A DNA stretch of 12,579 nt from an uncultured Veillonellaceae bacterium (GTDB taxonomy: Bacteria; Bacillota; Negativicutes; Veillonellales; Negativicoccaceae). The DNA lies in assembly GCA_947254705.1 (NCBI GenBank), contig CAMYCX010000037.1, positions 1 through 12,579 of the forward strand. The letters run 5' to 3'. The position numbers were made by a program, and so were the translations under genes. The first letter of the stretch is position 1. Each line of letters begins with the position of its first letter. This document shows, in pieces, positions 1-5,920 of this stretch. The notes under the pieces are model-generated. The model made no database searches. It worked only from the letters and a program-made list of their open reading frames with translations, and was not told the DNA's origin.

Positions 1-100
1 AAAAAATAGAATATGGTATTTTGAATGGTTTGAGATATATCGGACGTTTGGAAAAGAAAGGGGGGGAATAATATATAGTGTTTTTCAAAGAATTTGAAAT

Positions 101-122
101 AAATTGGGCTCAAATTGGGCTC
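101..122. repeat. 11-bp tandem repeat in AT-rich gene-free left end
   Basis: AAATTGGGCTC occurs twice back to back (101-111 and 112-122). It lies in an AT-rich stretch (1-123) that also contains a G-run near 60-66. I see no coding frame with a ribosome-binding site in 1-169 on either strand. The stretch is downstream of the minus-strand tRNA gene, and its composition differs from the GC-richer genes to the right. It may be plain intergenic DNA or the edge of another element. Confidence 0.6.
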
Positions 123-127
123 AAACA

Positions 128-163
128 TGAAAAAAGGCTTCTCGAATTTTCGAGAAGCCTTTA
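128..163 (-). terminator. Rho-independent terminator of tRNA-Arg
   Basis: A 13-bp inverted repeat (133-145 with 150-162, loop 146-149) has core AGGCTTCTCGA/TCGAGAAGCCT. Read on the minus strand it is followed by a U-run (the A-run at 130-135 on the plus strand). It lies just past the CCA end of the minus-strand tRNA, so it is the natural terminator of that transcript. The plus-strand side has only a short broken T-run, so termination in that direction would be weaker. Confidence 0.85.
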
Positions 164-169
164 TTATGC

Positions 170-244
170 TGGTGCGCCTAGCAGGAATCGAACCTGCGCA
201 CCCGGTTCCGGAGACCGGTGCTCTATCCCCTGAGCTATAGGCGC
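170..244 (-). tRNA. tRNA-Arg (anticodon CCG)
   Basis: The minus strand folds into a full cloverleaf. The acceptor stem is GCGCCTA/TAGGCGC, the D stem GCTC/GAGC, the anticodon stem CCGGT/ACCGG with loop CTCCGGA, and the T stem GCAGG/CCTGC with loop TTCGATT. The CCA tail is encoded (170-172). Loop positions 34-36 read CCG, so it decodes the arginine codon CGG. A good promoter lies just upstream and a terminator just downstream, so it is probably a single-gene transcript. Confidence 0.96.
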
Positions 245-261
245 TTTTTACTTACCACGCT

Positions 262-290
262 ATTATATCATGTCAGCGGGGCAAGGGCAA
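262..290 (-). promoter_or_regulatory. Promoter of tRNA-Arg
   Basis: On the minus strand there is a TTGCCC -35 box (285-290), a 17-bp spacer and a TATAAT -10 box (262-267). An extended -10 TG element precedes it (TGaTATAAT). Transcription would start around 253-256, about ten bases before the mature tRNA 5' end at 244. The match is strong, as expected for a stable RNA gene. The promoter sits between the tRNA and the amidohydrolase stop codon. Confidence 0.8.
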
Positions 291-294
291 TGCT

Positions 295-1413
295 TTATTT
301 CACGGAATCTTCGCCGAGTAATTTGCGTACGGCCGTGATGAGAATGTTTTTGCCGTCGGTGAGTGCGTCCGGATCAAAGGTCATATCCGGGGCATGCAGG
401 CCGGGGGTGAGGTTGCAACCGAGACCGAAGAAGCCAACTTTGAGGTCGGGTTTGGCTTTGACATAGTGACAGAAGTCTTCGCCGCCCGGGGTTGAGAGGG
501 GCGGGAGCAAGCCGTCTTCGCCCAGAACTTCCGTGATGCAATCGCGGAGAAAATCAATCATTTCTTCACTGTATTCCGCTGCGGGAAGCATCTTGGTTTC
601 GTTGATTGTCGCACGGCATTCGTAGGCGGCCGCTGCGTGTTCAATCGCGGTGCGGCCGGCCGCTTCCATTCGTTCCATCGTGTCATTGTCCTGTGCCCGC
701 AGGTCAAAAGCCAGACGGGCGATGTCCGGGATGGCGTTGGTCGCGCCCGCATCGCAAATGCAGCGTGTCGCTTTGATGCTGAATGACCGTCGCGGGTCGC
801 AATGGATGGCATTGACGGCGGCAATGGCCGCGGCGGCGGCATCCAATGCGTTGTGACCGAGGTGCGGCCGAGCCGCATGGGCCCGTTGGCCGACGATATC
901 GACTTCCCATGTCGCGCTGGCGGAGTAGTACATGGCAGGGGAGGCTTGTTTGTTGTGTGCTTCTTCGATCGGACGAACATGTTGTCCGATGAGATAGTCG
1001 ACATCATCCAATACGCCGCTGTCCAAAATACTGTACGCGCCGAGTCCGATCTCTTCCGCCGGCTGGAAGATGATTTTTAAACGTCCGCGCCGGACGATAT
1101 TGTCGCGTATGATTTCTTCGGCGGCGGCCAGTGCCATCGCCATATGTCCGTCATGCCCGCAGCTATGAATGGCAACGGGTTGACCGTCGACCATATGACC
1201 GAGGGCATCGATGTCCGAACGGATCCCCATGACGGGGCCGGGAACGCCGCTGTCGAGCACGCCGACGACACCTGTTTTGCCGCCGAGACCGGTGGTGACT
1301 TCGTAGCCGGCGCGGGTGAGCGCATCGGCGAGAAAGGCTGCCGTGCGGTGCTCATTGAACCCTGTTTCCGGGATCGTATGTAGATAGGATCTGATTTCCT
1401 GTTCTCTTGCCAT
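295..1413 (-). CDS. M20D family amidohydrolase / metallopeptidase
   Basis: The 372-residue protein belongs to the dinuclear-metal M20D family, which removes acyl groups or amino acids from N-acyl-amino acids, N-acetyl-diaminopimelate, amino-acid conjugates or small peptides. Visible motifs are SDID (66-69), CGHDGH (85-90; Cys85 and His87 as metal ligands), FQPAEE (116-121, catalytic and metal Glu), QHV (144-146, metal His145), GEDF (311-314) and GLHAPD (338-343, His340 as last metal ligand). All expected ligands are present and the length is normal, so the enzyme should be active. The lid (dimerisation) domain falls roughly at 165-275. I chose ATG at 1413 because AAGGAGG lies 8 bases upstream; an in-frame TTG two codons earlier is too close to that site. 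The gene is divergent from the yjiH/yjiG pair, which suggests a shared substrate. The substrate cannot be read from sequence. There is no signal peptide, so it is cytoplasmic. Confidence 0.93.
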   Translation of the reverse strand: MAREQEIRSYLHTIPETGFNEHRTAAFLADALTRAGYEVTTGLGGKTGVVGVLDSGVPGPVMGIRSDIDALGHMVDGQPVAIHSCGHDGHMAMALAAAEEIIRDNIVRRGRLKIIFQPAEEIGLGAYSILDSGVLDDVDYLIGQHVRPIEEAHNKQASPAMYYSASATWEVDIVGQRAHAARPHLGHNALDAAAAAIAAVNAIHCDPRRSFSIKATRCICDAGATNAIPDIARLAFDLRAQDNDTMERMEAAGRTAIEHAAAAYECRATINETKMLPAAEYSEEMIDFLRDCITEVLGEDGLLPPLSTPGGEDFCHYVKAKPDLKVGFFGLGCNLTPGLHAPDMTFDPDALTDGKNILITAVRKLLGEDSVK

Positions 1414-1439
1414 GTGCAAGACCTCCTTTTTTGGTAGTA

Positions 1440-1474
1440 AGTGTATTATACACTATCGTTGGGATATGTGTTGA
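1440..1474 (-). promoter_or_regulatory. Amidohydrolase promoter with palindromic operator candidate
   Basis: On the minus strand there is a TCAACA -35 box (1469-1474), an 18-bp spacer and a perfect TATAAT -10 box (1445-1450). The -10 box lies inside a perfect 15-bp palindrome, AGTGTATTATACACT (1440-1454, 7-bp arms). A dyad covering a -10 box is a typical repressor-operator arrangement. No regulator gene is present in the window, so the cognate factor is unknown and could be distant. Confidence 0.6.
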
Positions 1475-1537
1475 TTAGTCTCGGATGGGAGAAAAGGGAG
1501 AATTTGGATAAAACGGCAGTCGGACGATACAAAAGTG

Positions 1538-1567
1538 TTGTGCAAATAGACATATTTTCGTTATAAT
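1538..1567 (+). promoter_or_regulatory. Promoter of yjiH-yjiG
   Basis: A perfect TATAAT -10 box (1562-1567) follows a weak TTGTGC -35-like box (1538-1543) with an 18-bp spacer. The start codon at 1596 lies about 20 bases past the predicted transcription start, after a GAGGGGGG ribosome-binding site. The weak -35 box suggests low basal activity or a need for an activator. Confidence 0.6.
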
Positions 1568-1595
1568 AAAATCACTGTTAGTCAAGAGGGGGGAT

Positions 1596-2273
1596 ATGAT
1601 GAAGGAAGAAAACAAAGAGCCGATGACATCGGATACTCGCCATACTCCGAAAGTCGGTGCGGGGGCGTATGTGGCTCTGATCAGCGCCATTATTATTTTT
1701 TCGGGCGTGTTGATGCACGTGGACGGCGCAAAATGGATGAGTGCATTTGACTACACGACCTTGATCGGTAAGTACGGGGTGATGAAATCACCGGCGACGA
1801 ACAGCTTTTTGGGGGCAGGCGGTTTTTCCGCGCGCCAAGGGTTCTTATTCGCCTTTTCGTTGGCACCGTCCGTGATGTTGGCACTGGGGATTTTGGAGAT
1901 TTTGTCGCATTACGGAGCATTGCGTGCCGCGCATCGTTTGATGACGCCGCTGTTAAAACCGGTTCTCGGCATTTCGGGGATTACGGGATTGGCGTTGATT
2001 ACGGACATGCAAAGTACGGATGCGGGGGGCGCGTTGACGCGTCAGCTCAAAGATGAAAATCTGATTGATGAGCGGGAGCTTACGATCATGACGGCGTGGC
2101 AATACAGCGGCGCGGGGATGATCAGTAACTATTTTGCGACGGGGTCGGCACTGTTTTCCGTGATGGTGTTACCCGTGATTATTCCGCTGGCGGTGATATT
2201 TGTATTTAAATTTGTCGGCGGCGCCTTTGTGCGCGTGGTATTGGATACGGTGTATAAGGAGGACTTTCGATGA
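1596..2273 (+). CDS. yjiH: YjiH-like nucleoside-recognition (Gate) domain membrane protein
   Basis: This 225-residue integral membrane protein is close in length to E. coli YjiH (about 227) and is followed directly by a clear YjiG match, as in E. coli. Hydrophobic segments lie at about 23-41, 82-104, 124-136 and 183-207. A conserved-looking polar stretch at 137-150 (DMQSTDAGGALTRQ) fits the Gate domain, named for nucleoside transporters, spore-maturation SpmA/SpmB and FeoB. It probably forms a two-component membrane complex with the next gene; the transported substrate is not known. The adjacent divergent M20 hydrolase, and the iadA dipeptidase beside yjiHG in E. coli, point to amino-acid or peptide derivatives rather than nucleosides. 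ATG codons at 1596 and 1599 are both possible starts. The stop overlaps the next start (ATGA), implying translational coupling. Confidence 0.8.
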   Translation: MMKEENKEPMTSDTRHTPKVGAGAYVALISAIIIFSGVLMHVDGAKWMSAFDYTTLIGKYGVMKSPATNSFLGAGGFSARQGFLFAFSLAPSVMLALGILEILSHYGALRAAHRLMTPLLKPVLGISGITGLALITDMQSTDAGGALTRQLKDENLIDERELTIMTAWQYSGAGMISNYFATGSALFSVMVLPVIIPLAVIFVFKFVGGAFVRVVLDTVYKEDFR

Positions 2274-2752
2274 ATCAGGATACGAAACAAACGACTCCGG
2301 TCGCACCGACTAATCCCGTGGATTTATTCATTGTCGGTGCCCGCAAGGGGTTGAATATCGCACTGAATACGATGGTGCCGAACGTATTGATGGCCTATAC
2401 GATTGCGTATATTCTGCAATTACTCGGAGTGATGGATTTCTTGGGGCAAGTGTTCGGCCCGGTGATGGCGATCTTCGGTTTGCCGGGAGAAGCGATTACC
2501 GTCTTGTTGGCGACGTGGTTGTCGCTGTCTGCCGGTGTAGGTTTGGCGGCAAGTTTGGTCGCCGGCGGCATTCTGGACGGCACGCATGTGACGATTCTGT
2601 TACCGGCGGCGGTCCTGATGGGCTCGCAGTTGCAATACATGGGACGCTTGTTGGCGTTGGTGGACGTGCGTAAAAAATATTGGCCGCTGCTCATGCTGAC
2701 GAGTATTTTGAATGCGTTGTTGGCGATGGTTGTGATGCGGTTTTTGGTGTGA
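2270..2752 (+). CDS. yjiG: YjiG-like Gate domain membrane protein
   Basis: The 160-residue protein is recognisably YjiG (E. coli about 153 residues). Shared landmarks are a DLFI-GARRG/K-like segment at 18-28, PNVLMAY (38-44), GPVMAIFGLPGEA (64-76) and LLPA-LMG (104-112). Four to five hydrophobic segments lie at about 36-54, 75-100, 101-113 and 138-159, so it sits in the inner membrane. AAGGAGG (2256-2262) is well placed for ATG 2270. That site lies within the end of yjiH, and the 4-base overlap indicates one operon and equal production. It probably pairs with YjiH as partner halves of one Gate-type transporter; this role is inferred, since the family has no firm biochemical function I can cite. 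The transcript ends at the palindrome immediately downstream. Confidence 0.88.
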   Translation: MNQDTKQTTPVAPTNPVDLFIVGARKGLNIALNTMVPNVLMAYTIAYILQLLGVMDFLGQVFGPVMAIFGLPGEAITVLLATWLSLSAGVGLAASLVAGGILDGTHVTILLPAAVLMGSQLQYMGRLLALVDVRKKYWPLLMLTSILNALLAMVVMRFLV

Positions 2753-2759
2753 GGATACA

Positions 2760-2801
2760 AATAAAAAGAGTTTCCGCAATATTGCGGAAACTCTTTTTAT
2801 T
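2760..2801. terminator. Bidirectional terminator, perfect 42-bp palindrome
   Basis: The two 21-base halves are exact reverse complements (core GAGTTTCCGCAAT/ATTGCGGAAACTC) with A-runs before and T-runs after the GC part on both strands. It lies between convergent genes: yjiG ends at 2752 and the RuBisCO-like gene ends at 2797. It should terminate both transcripts. The TAA stop of the minus-strand gene is inside the stem. Confidence 0.92.
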
Positions 2802-3933
2802 GTCCGTATGCGGCGGCAACGGCGTCACGCAGGGCCAGTACGTTGGCCGTGATGTCGGGAGTGTGAAATAAATCGCCGCCGATCACCATGGTGATCCGAT
2901 CGCCGTAGAGGTCGTGCAGCCGTGGCATGGCACTGCGGGAAACTCCGCCGCCGACACAGGGCATAATCGGCGGGCAGGGCAATTCGTCCGACAGACATGC
3001 CGCTTGGGTGGCGCGACAGATGTCAGGGGCAAAGGAGAAGCGTCCGGCACCGCCGGTGAAGATGACGGCATCGGCTCCGGCCAGACGAGGCAGAATCCCG
3101 TTGTAAAGCGGTGCGGCAATGCCCGTTTCGGTCGAACGGATAAACGGCCCGCTGAACGACGGATGCAACAGGATCGGCAGGGTGAAATCGTCACGTCGCG
3201 CCAGGTCGCGTACGATCCCCCAACCGGCAATGCTCGGCGTCAGCATGATGCCGTCCGCGCCGGCTTCTTGGGCATAATAGGCGCGTTCGATGAGCTCGCC
3301 GCCGTCCGCCATGACGTTGGCGAGAAAGGCGGTGTGTCCTTGTGTTTGCGCGTTGGCGCGGCGAACCGCATCCACGCAGCGCGTGATTCGTTCCTGATAG
3401 GGGGCCCACATTTGATTGTGCAGGTTGTGGTCGTCTTTGACGGTGTCGATTCCGCCGCGTGCCATGGCATAGACCATATCGGCCAGTTCCTGCGCACTGT
3501 GTCCGAGCGGTTTGATGACCCCCATGAGAACGGGACCTGCGGGGACTTGCCACCAGCGTCGTAACCCGTGGTAGCCGTAGCGGGCGCCGGTGTACTGCGC
3601 AGTCAGTGCGGCGGGCAGTCGGATATCCGTGACTTGGATTCCCGGCTGGAGAGAGCTGTTGCCGTAGAGCATGTTGATGAATTGGACAAATTCTCCGCCC
3701 GCGCCTTCGGTCGGGTACGAGATGACGGCGTCCCAATGGTGATCATCGTACGGTGTGAGAGCGACCACTTGGCCGCAGATTTCATCACCGAACGGCGTAC
3801 CTTTCACCAGTTCGTACGGATATTCGATAGTTTGTTCGACGGCGATGCGTTGTGCGCAGTCGCGAGCGTCTTGCTTTGTCGTGACGGCCATCCGATAGAC
3901 GGCCTGCCAACGCGGTACGGTAGTGAGTGCCAT
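2797..3933 (-). CDS. RuBisCO-like protein (form IV), not a carboxylase
   Basis: The 378-residue protein has the order of a RuBisCO large chain: an N-terminal alpha/beta domain (about 1-130) and a TIM barrel (about 131-378). Landmarks are EQTIE (33-37), GVIKP (138-142; Lys141 matches the proton-abstracting Lys175 of plant RuBisCO), VKDDHN (165-170), GGG (328-330) and GGD (352-354) at the phosphate-binding sites. Lys166 and Asp168 match carbamylated Lys201 and Asp203, but Glu204 is His169. By my by-eye alignment, Lys177, His294, Arg295, His327, Lys334 and Ser379 are also replaced, so CO2 fixation is excluded. Form IV relatives act as enolases or isomerases in methionine salvage, or as decarboxylases or hydrolases in apiose-type sugar-acid breakdown; which applies here cannot be told. 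It is shorter than most (about 400-430). ATG 3933 has AGGAGG 4 bases upstream. It is a single-gene unit with no methionine-salvage gene next to it. Confidence 0.88.
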   Translation of the reverse strand: MALTTVPRWQAVYRMAVTTKQDARDCAQRIAVEQTIEYPYELVKGTPFGDEICGQVVALTPYDDHHWDAVISYPTEGAGGEFVQFINMLYGNSSLQPGIQVTDIRLPAALTAQYTGARYGYHGLRRWWQVPAGPVLMGVIKPLGHSAQELADMVYAMARGGIDTVKDDHNLHNQMWAPYQERITRCVDAVRRANAQTQGHTAFLANVMADGGELIERAYYAQEAGADGIMLTPSIAGWGIVRDLARRDDFTLPILLHPSFSGPFIRSTETGIAAPLYNGILPRLAGADAVIFTGGAGRFSFAPDICRATQAACLSDELPCPPIMPCVGGGVSRSAMPRLHDLYGDRITMVIGGDLFHTPDITANVLALRDAVAAAYGQ

Positions 3934-3975
3934 AATACCTCCTGCGGATCGTCTTGATGCGATTATGTTGCCCTT

Positions 3976-4004
3976 AGTGTAGCAGATTCCGCCGGTCGGG
4001 TAAA
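3976..4004 (-). promoter_or_regulatory. Promoter of RuBisCO-like gene
   Basis: On the minus strand a TTTACC -35-like box (3999-4004) is followed, after 17 bases, by a TACACT -10-like box (3976-3981). The start codon is at 3933. Both boxes match consensus at four positions of six and the spacing is ideal, so this is a reasonable but unproven call. Confidence 0.5.
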
Positions 4005-4013
4005 TGACGGATC

Positions 4014-4043
4014 GTGACGGTGCGGCAGGCGTTGTGATATACT
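4014..4043 (+). promoter_or_regulatory. Promoter of tpx-aminotransferase operon
   Basis: A TATACT -10 box (4038-4043) is preceded by a TG element (TGaTATACT, extended -10). A weak GTGACG -35-like box lies 18 bases upstream. It sits 53 bases before the tpx start and points away from the promoter of the divergent RuBisCO-like gene. I see no clear peroxide-regulator (PerR-type) dyad overlapping it. Confidence 0.55.
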
Positions 4044-4096
4044 GAAGTACAGACAGAATATATTCATACGGTCAATGCGGTAAAGGGGGAATCGAA

Positions 4097-4600
4097 ATGA
4101 AGCAACATACTTTTGCGGGGGCACCCGTAACTTTGGCGGGAACGCCGATCAAGGTCGGAGACAAGGCACCGGATGTGAGTTTGGTCGGGGCGGATTTGAG
4201 TACGGTCAAGTTGAGTCAATATGCGGGTAAAATCATCGTACTGTCATCGATGCCGTCCATGGATACCGGCGTTTGTCAGGCACAGGTACGCCGTTTCAAT
4301 CAGGAAGCGACGTCGATAGGGGATGATGTGGTAGTGATTGCGGTCAGCATGGACTTACCCTTTGCACAACAGCGTTTTTGCGCCGCGGAAGGACTGGACA
4401 GGGTTGTGACGCTGTCTGACCATCGCGATGCGGAATTCGGTACGAAATACGGCTTTTTAATGCAGGAGTTTCGTCTGCTCAGTCGCGGCAATGTCGTGAT
4501 TGATCGTGACGGGATCGTACGGTATGCGGAATATGTTCCCGAAGTCACGCAGGAAGTGGATTTTGCGGCGGCCTTGGCGGCGATTCGCGCGTTGCGTTGA
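4097..4600 (+). CDS. tpx: Thiol peroxidase, atypical 2-Cys peroxiredoxin
   Basis: The 167-residue protein has the standard length and layout of Tpx, a thioredoxin-fold cytoplasmic enzyme that reduces hydrogen peroxide and alkyl hydroperoxides using thioredoxin. The peroxidatic site PSMDTGVCQAQ (53-63) holds Cys60. The resolving cysteine Cys95 lies in FAQQRFCAAEG (89-99); both align with Cys61 and Cys95 of E. coli Tpx. The N-terminal beta hairpin (residues 1-20, TFAGAPVTLAGTPIKVGDKAPD) is typical of the family. An AAGGGGG site precedes ATG 4097. A 24-base gap separates it from the aminotransferase, so the two are probably co-transcribed. The protein is intact and should be active. Confidence 0.96.
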   Translation: MKQHTFAGAPVTLAGTPIKVGDKAPDVSLVGADLSTVKLSQYAGKIIVLSSMPSMDTGVCQAQVRRFNQEATSIGDDVVVIAVSMDLPFAQQRFCAAEGLDRVVTLSDHRDAEFGTKYGFLMQEFRLLSRGNVVIDRDGIVRYAEYVPEVTQEVDFAAALAAIRALR

Positions 4601-4624
4601 GACGGGCAGAGATAAGGAGGGTCT

Positions 4625-5794
4625 ATGAACTGGCAGGATAAAATCGCACCGGCTGTGGCGGCATTGCCGCCGTCGGGAATTCGTAAGTTTTTTGATCTGG
4701 CGGCGACGATGGAAGGCGTGATTTCATTGGGCGTCGGCGAGCCGGACTTTTCCGCCCCGCGCCCCGTGATTGAGGCATGCATACGGAGTTTACAGGACGG
4801 GCGGACGTCGTATACTGCAAATGCAGGACTGGCGGAGTTGCGACAGGAGATTGCCGCCATGGTACAGCGTAAGTATCATGTAAGTTATGACGGGGCATCG
4901 GAAATTGTTATTACTGTCGGCGTATCCGAGGCCATTGACTTGGCGATGCGCGCCATTCTCACGCCGGGCGATGAAGTGTTGATCCCTGATCCCGCGTATG
5001 TCGCATATCCGGCGGCGGTTACGTTGGCGGGGGGCACGCCGGTTTTGGTGCCCACGTATTTCAAGGATGATTTTCGGTTGACGGTTGACGCGTTGGAACA
5101 ATGTGTAACGCCGCGGACAAAGGCCTTGCTGATCGGGTTCCCGAACAATCCGACGGGAACGGTGATGGGGCGCGAGGCACTGGAAGAAGTGGCGGCATTT
5201 GCCAAAGCACACGATTTGATTGTGATTTCCGATGAAATTTATTGCGAATTGACCTATACGGGGACACACACATCCATTGCTTCGTTGGCAGGAATGAAGG
5301 AACGCACCGTGTTGCTTAACGGATTTTCCAAAGCGCATGCCATGACGGGGTTGCGGATCGGTTATTTCTGTGCACCGGCGGCAGTGACCGCGATGATGAA
5401 TAAAATTCATCAATACGCGATTTTGTGTGCCGGTATCACGGGACAGTACGGCGCGATTGCCGCATTGCGGGAGTGCGATGACGATGTCGCCGCGATGAAA
5501 GCGGAATATAATCGTCGGCGGGAGTTTATTTATCGGGCGATGTGCGAGATGGGACTGCCGGTTTTTGAGCCGCAGGGCGCATTTTATATTTTCCCGGATA
5601 TCCGAGTAACGGGACTCAGCGATACCGAGTTTGCGGAACGTCTGCTGCATGAAGAAAAGGTAGCGGTTGTACCGGGATCGGCGTTCGGCAGGCAAGGTGA
5701 GGGGCACGTACGCTGCTCGTATGCCACGGGGATGGAACAGTTACAGGAAGCGTTACGGCGGATGGCGGCGTTTGTGGCACGGCATCGGGCTTGA
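4625..5794 (+). CDS. PLP-dependent class I/II aminotransferase, PatA-like
   Basis: The 389-residue protein is a fold-type I aspartate-aminotransferase-like enzyme. Visible residues are GEPDF (38-42), Tyr125 in the DPAYVAY segment, PNNPTG (173-178; Asn175 binds the PLP ring oxygen), SDEIY (202-206; Asp203 to the ring nitrogen), NGFSKAHAMTGLRIGY (232-247; Lys236 forms the Schiff base) and Arg363 in VRCSYA, which should bind the substrate carboxylate. Nothing is missing. Overall it resembles Bacillus PatA (aminotransferase A, able to use N-acetyl-LL-diaminopimelate) and aromatic or alanine aminotransferases of the same subgroup. Substrate is therefore uncertain and I give no symbol. AAGGAGG precedes ATG 4625. 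It follows tpx in one likely operon and ends at a terminator whose stem overlaps the stop codon's last base. Confidence 0.92.
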   Translation: MNWQDKIAPAVAALPPSGIRKFFDLAATMEGVISLGVGEPDFSAPRPVIEACIRSLQDGRTSYTANAGLAELRQEIAAMVQRKYHVSYDGASEIVITVGVSEAIDLAMRAILTPGDEVLIPDPAYVAYPAAVTLAGGTPVLVPTYFKDDFRLTVDALEQCVTPRTKALLIGFPNNPTGTVMGREALEEVAAFAKAHDLIVISDEIYCELTYTGTHTSIASLAGMKERTVLLNGFSKAHAMTGLRIGYFCAPAAVTAMMNKIHQYAILCAGITGQYGAIAALRECDDDVAAMKAEYNRRREFIYRAMCEMGLPVFEPQGAFYIFPDIRVTGLSDTEFAERLLHEEKVAVVPGSAFGRQGEGHVRCSYATGMEQLQEALRRMAAFVARHRA

Positions 5795-5823
5795 CAAAAA
5801 AAGGACTTCGGTCCTTTTTTTGT
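5794..5823 (+). terminator. Rho-independent terminator after aminotransferase
   Basis: A 13-bp stem (5794-5806 with 5811-5823) has a stable TTCG tetraloop, GGAC/GTCC closing pairs and a seven-base T-run. It begins at the last base of the aminotransferase stop codon and ends the tpx operon. The A-run on the other side would allow some termination in the opposite direction, but no minus-strand gene needs it. Confidence 0.92.
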
Positions 5824-5870
5824 GGGCGGCATGCAATCCGCAGTTCCTCTCTACCCAACGGTCATGTGCA

Positions 5871-5879
5871 TGGTATAAT
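5871..5879 (+). promoter_or_regulatory. Extended -10 promoter of the walJ-htrA-rlmH operon
   Basis: TGGTATAAT is a perfect extended -10 element (TATAAT at 5874-5879). No good -35 box lies 16-18 bases upstream, which is common for extended -10 promoters. It lies 41 bases before the walJ start and after the preceding terminator, so it likely drives the whole string through about 10596. Confidence 0.7.
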
Positions 5880-5920
5880 AAATAAATACGGAACATGACA
5901 GGGGAAAGGAGGCGGTCGCG

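Noticed and set aside
1414..1419. TTG start two codons upstream for the M20D hydrolase
   Set aside because: It is only 2 bases from the AAGGAGG site, whereas the ATG at 1413 has normal 8-base spacing.
2914..3564. Plus-strand open frame (216 codons) opposite the RuBisCO-like gene
   Set aside because: Its composition is that of reverse-complement codons of the real gene, and it has no motif and no start signal.
4790..5707. Long minus-strand open frame (305 codons) opposite the aminotransferase
   Set aside because: It is fully antisense to a gene with every PLP motif intact, has no ribosome-binding site and translates to an Arg/His/Cys-rich sequence typical of a shadow frame.
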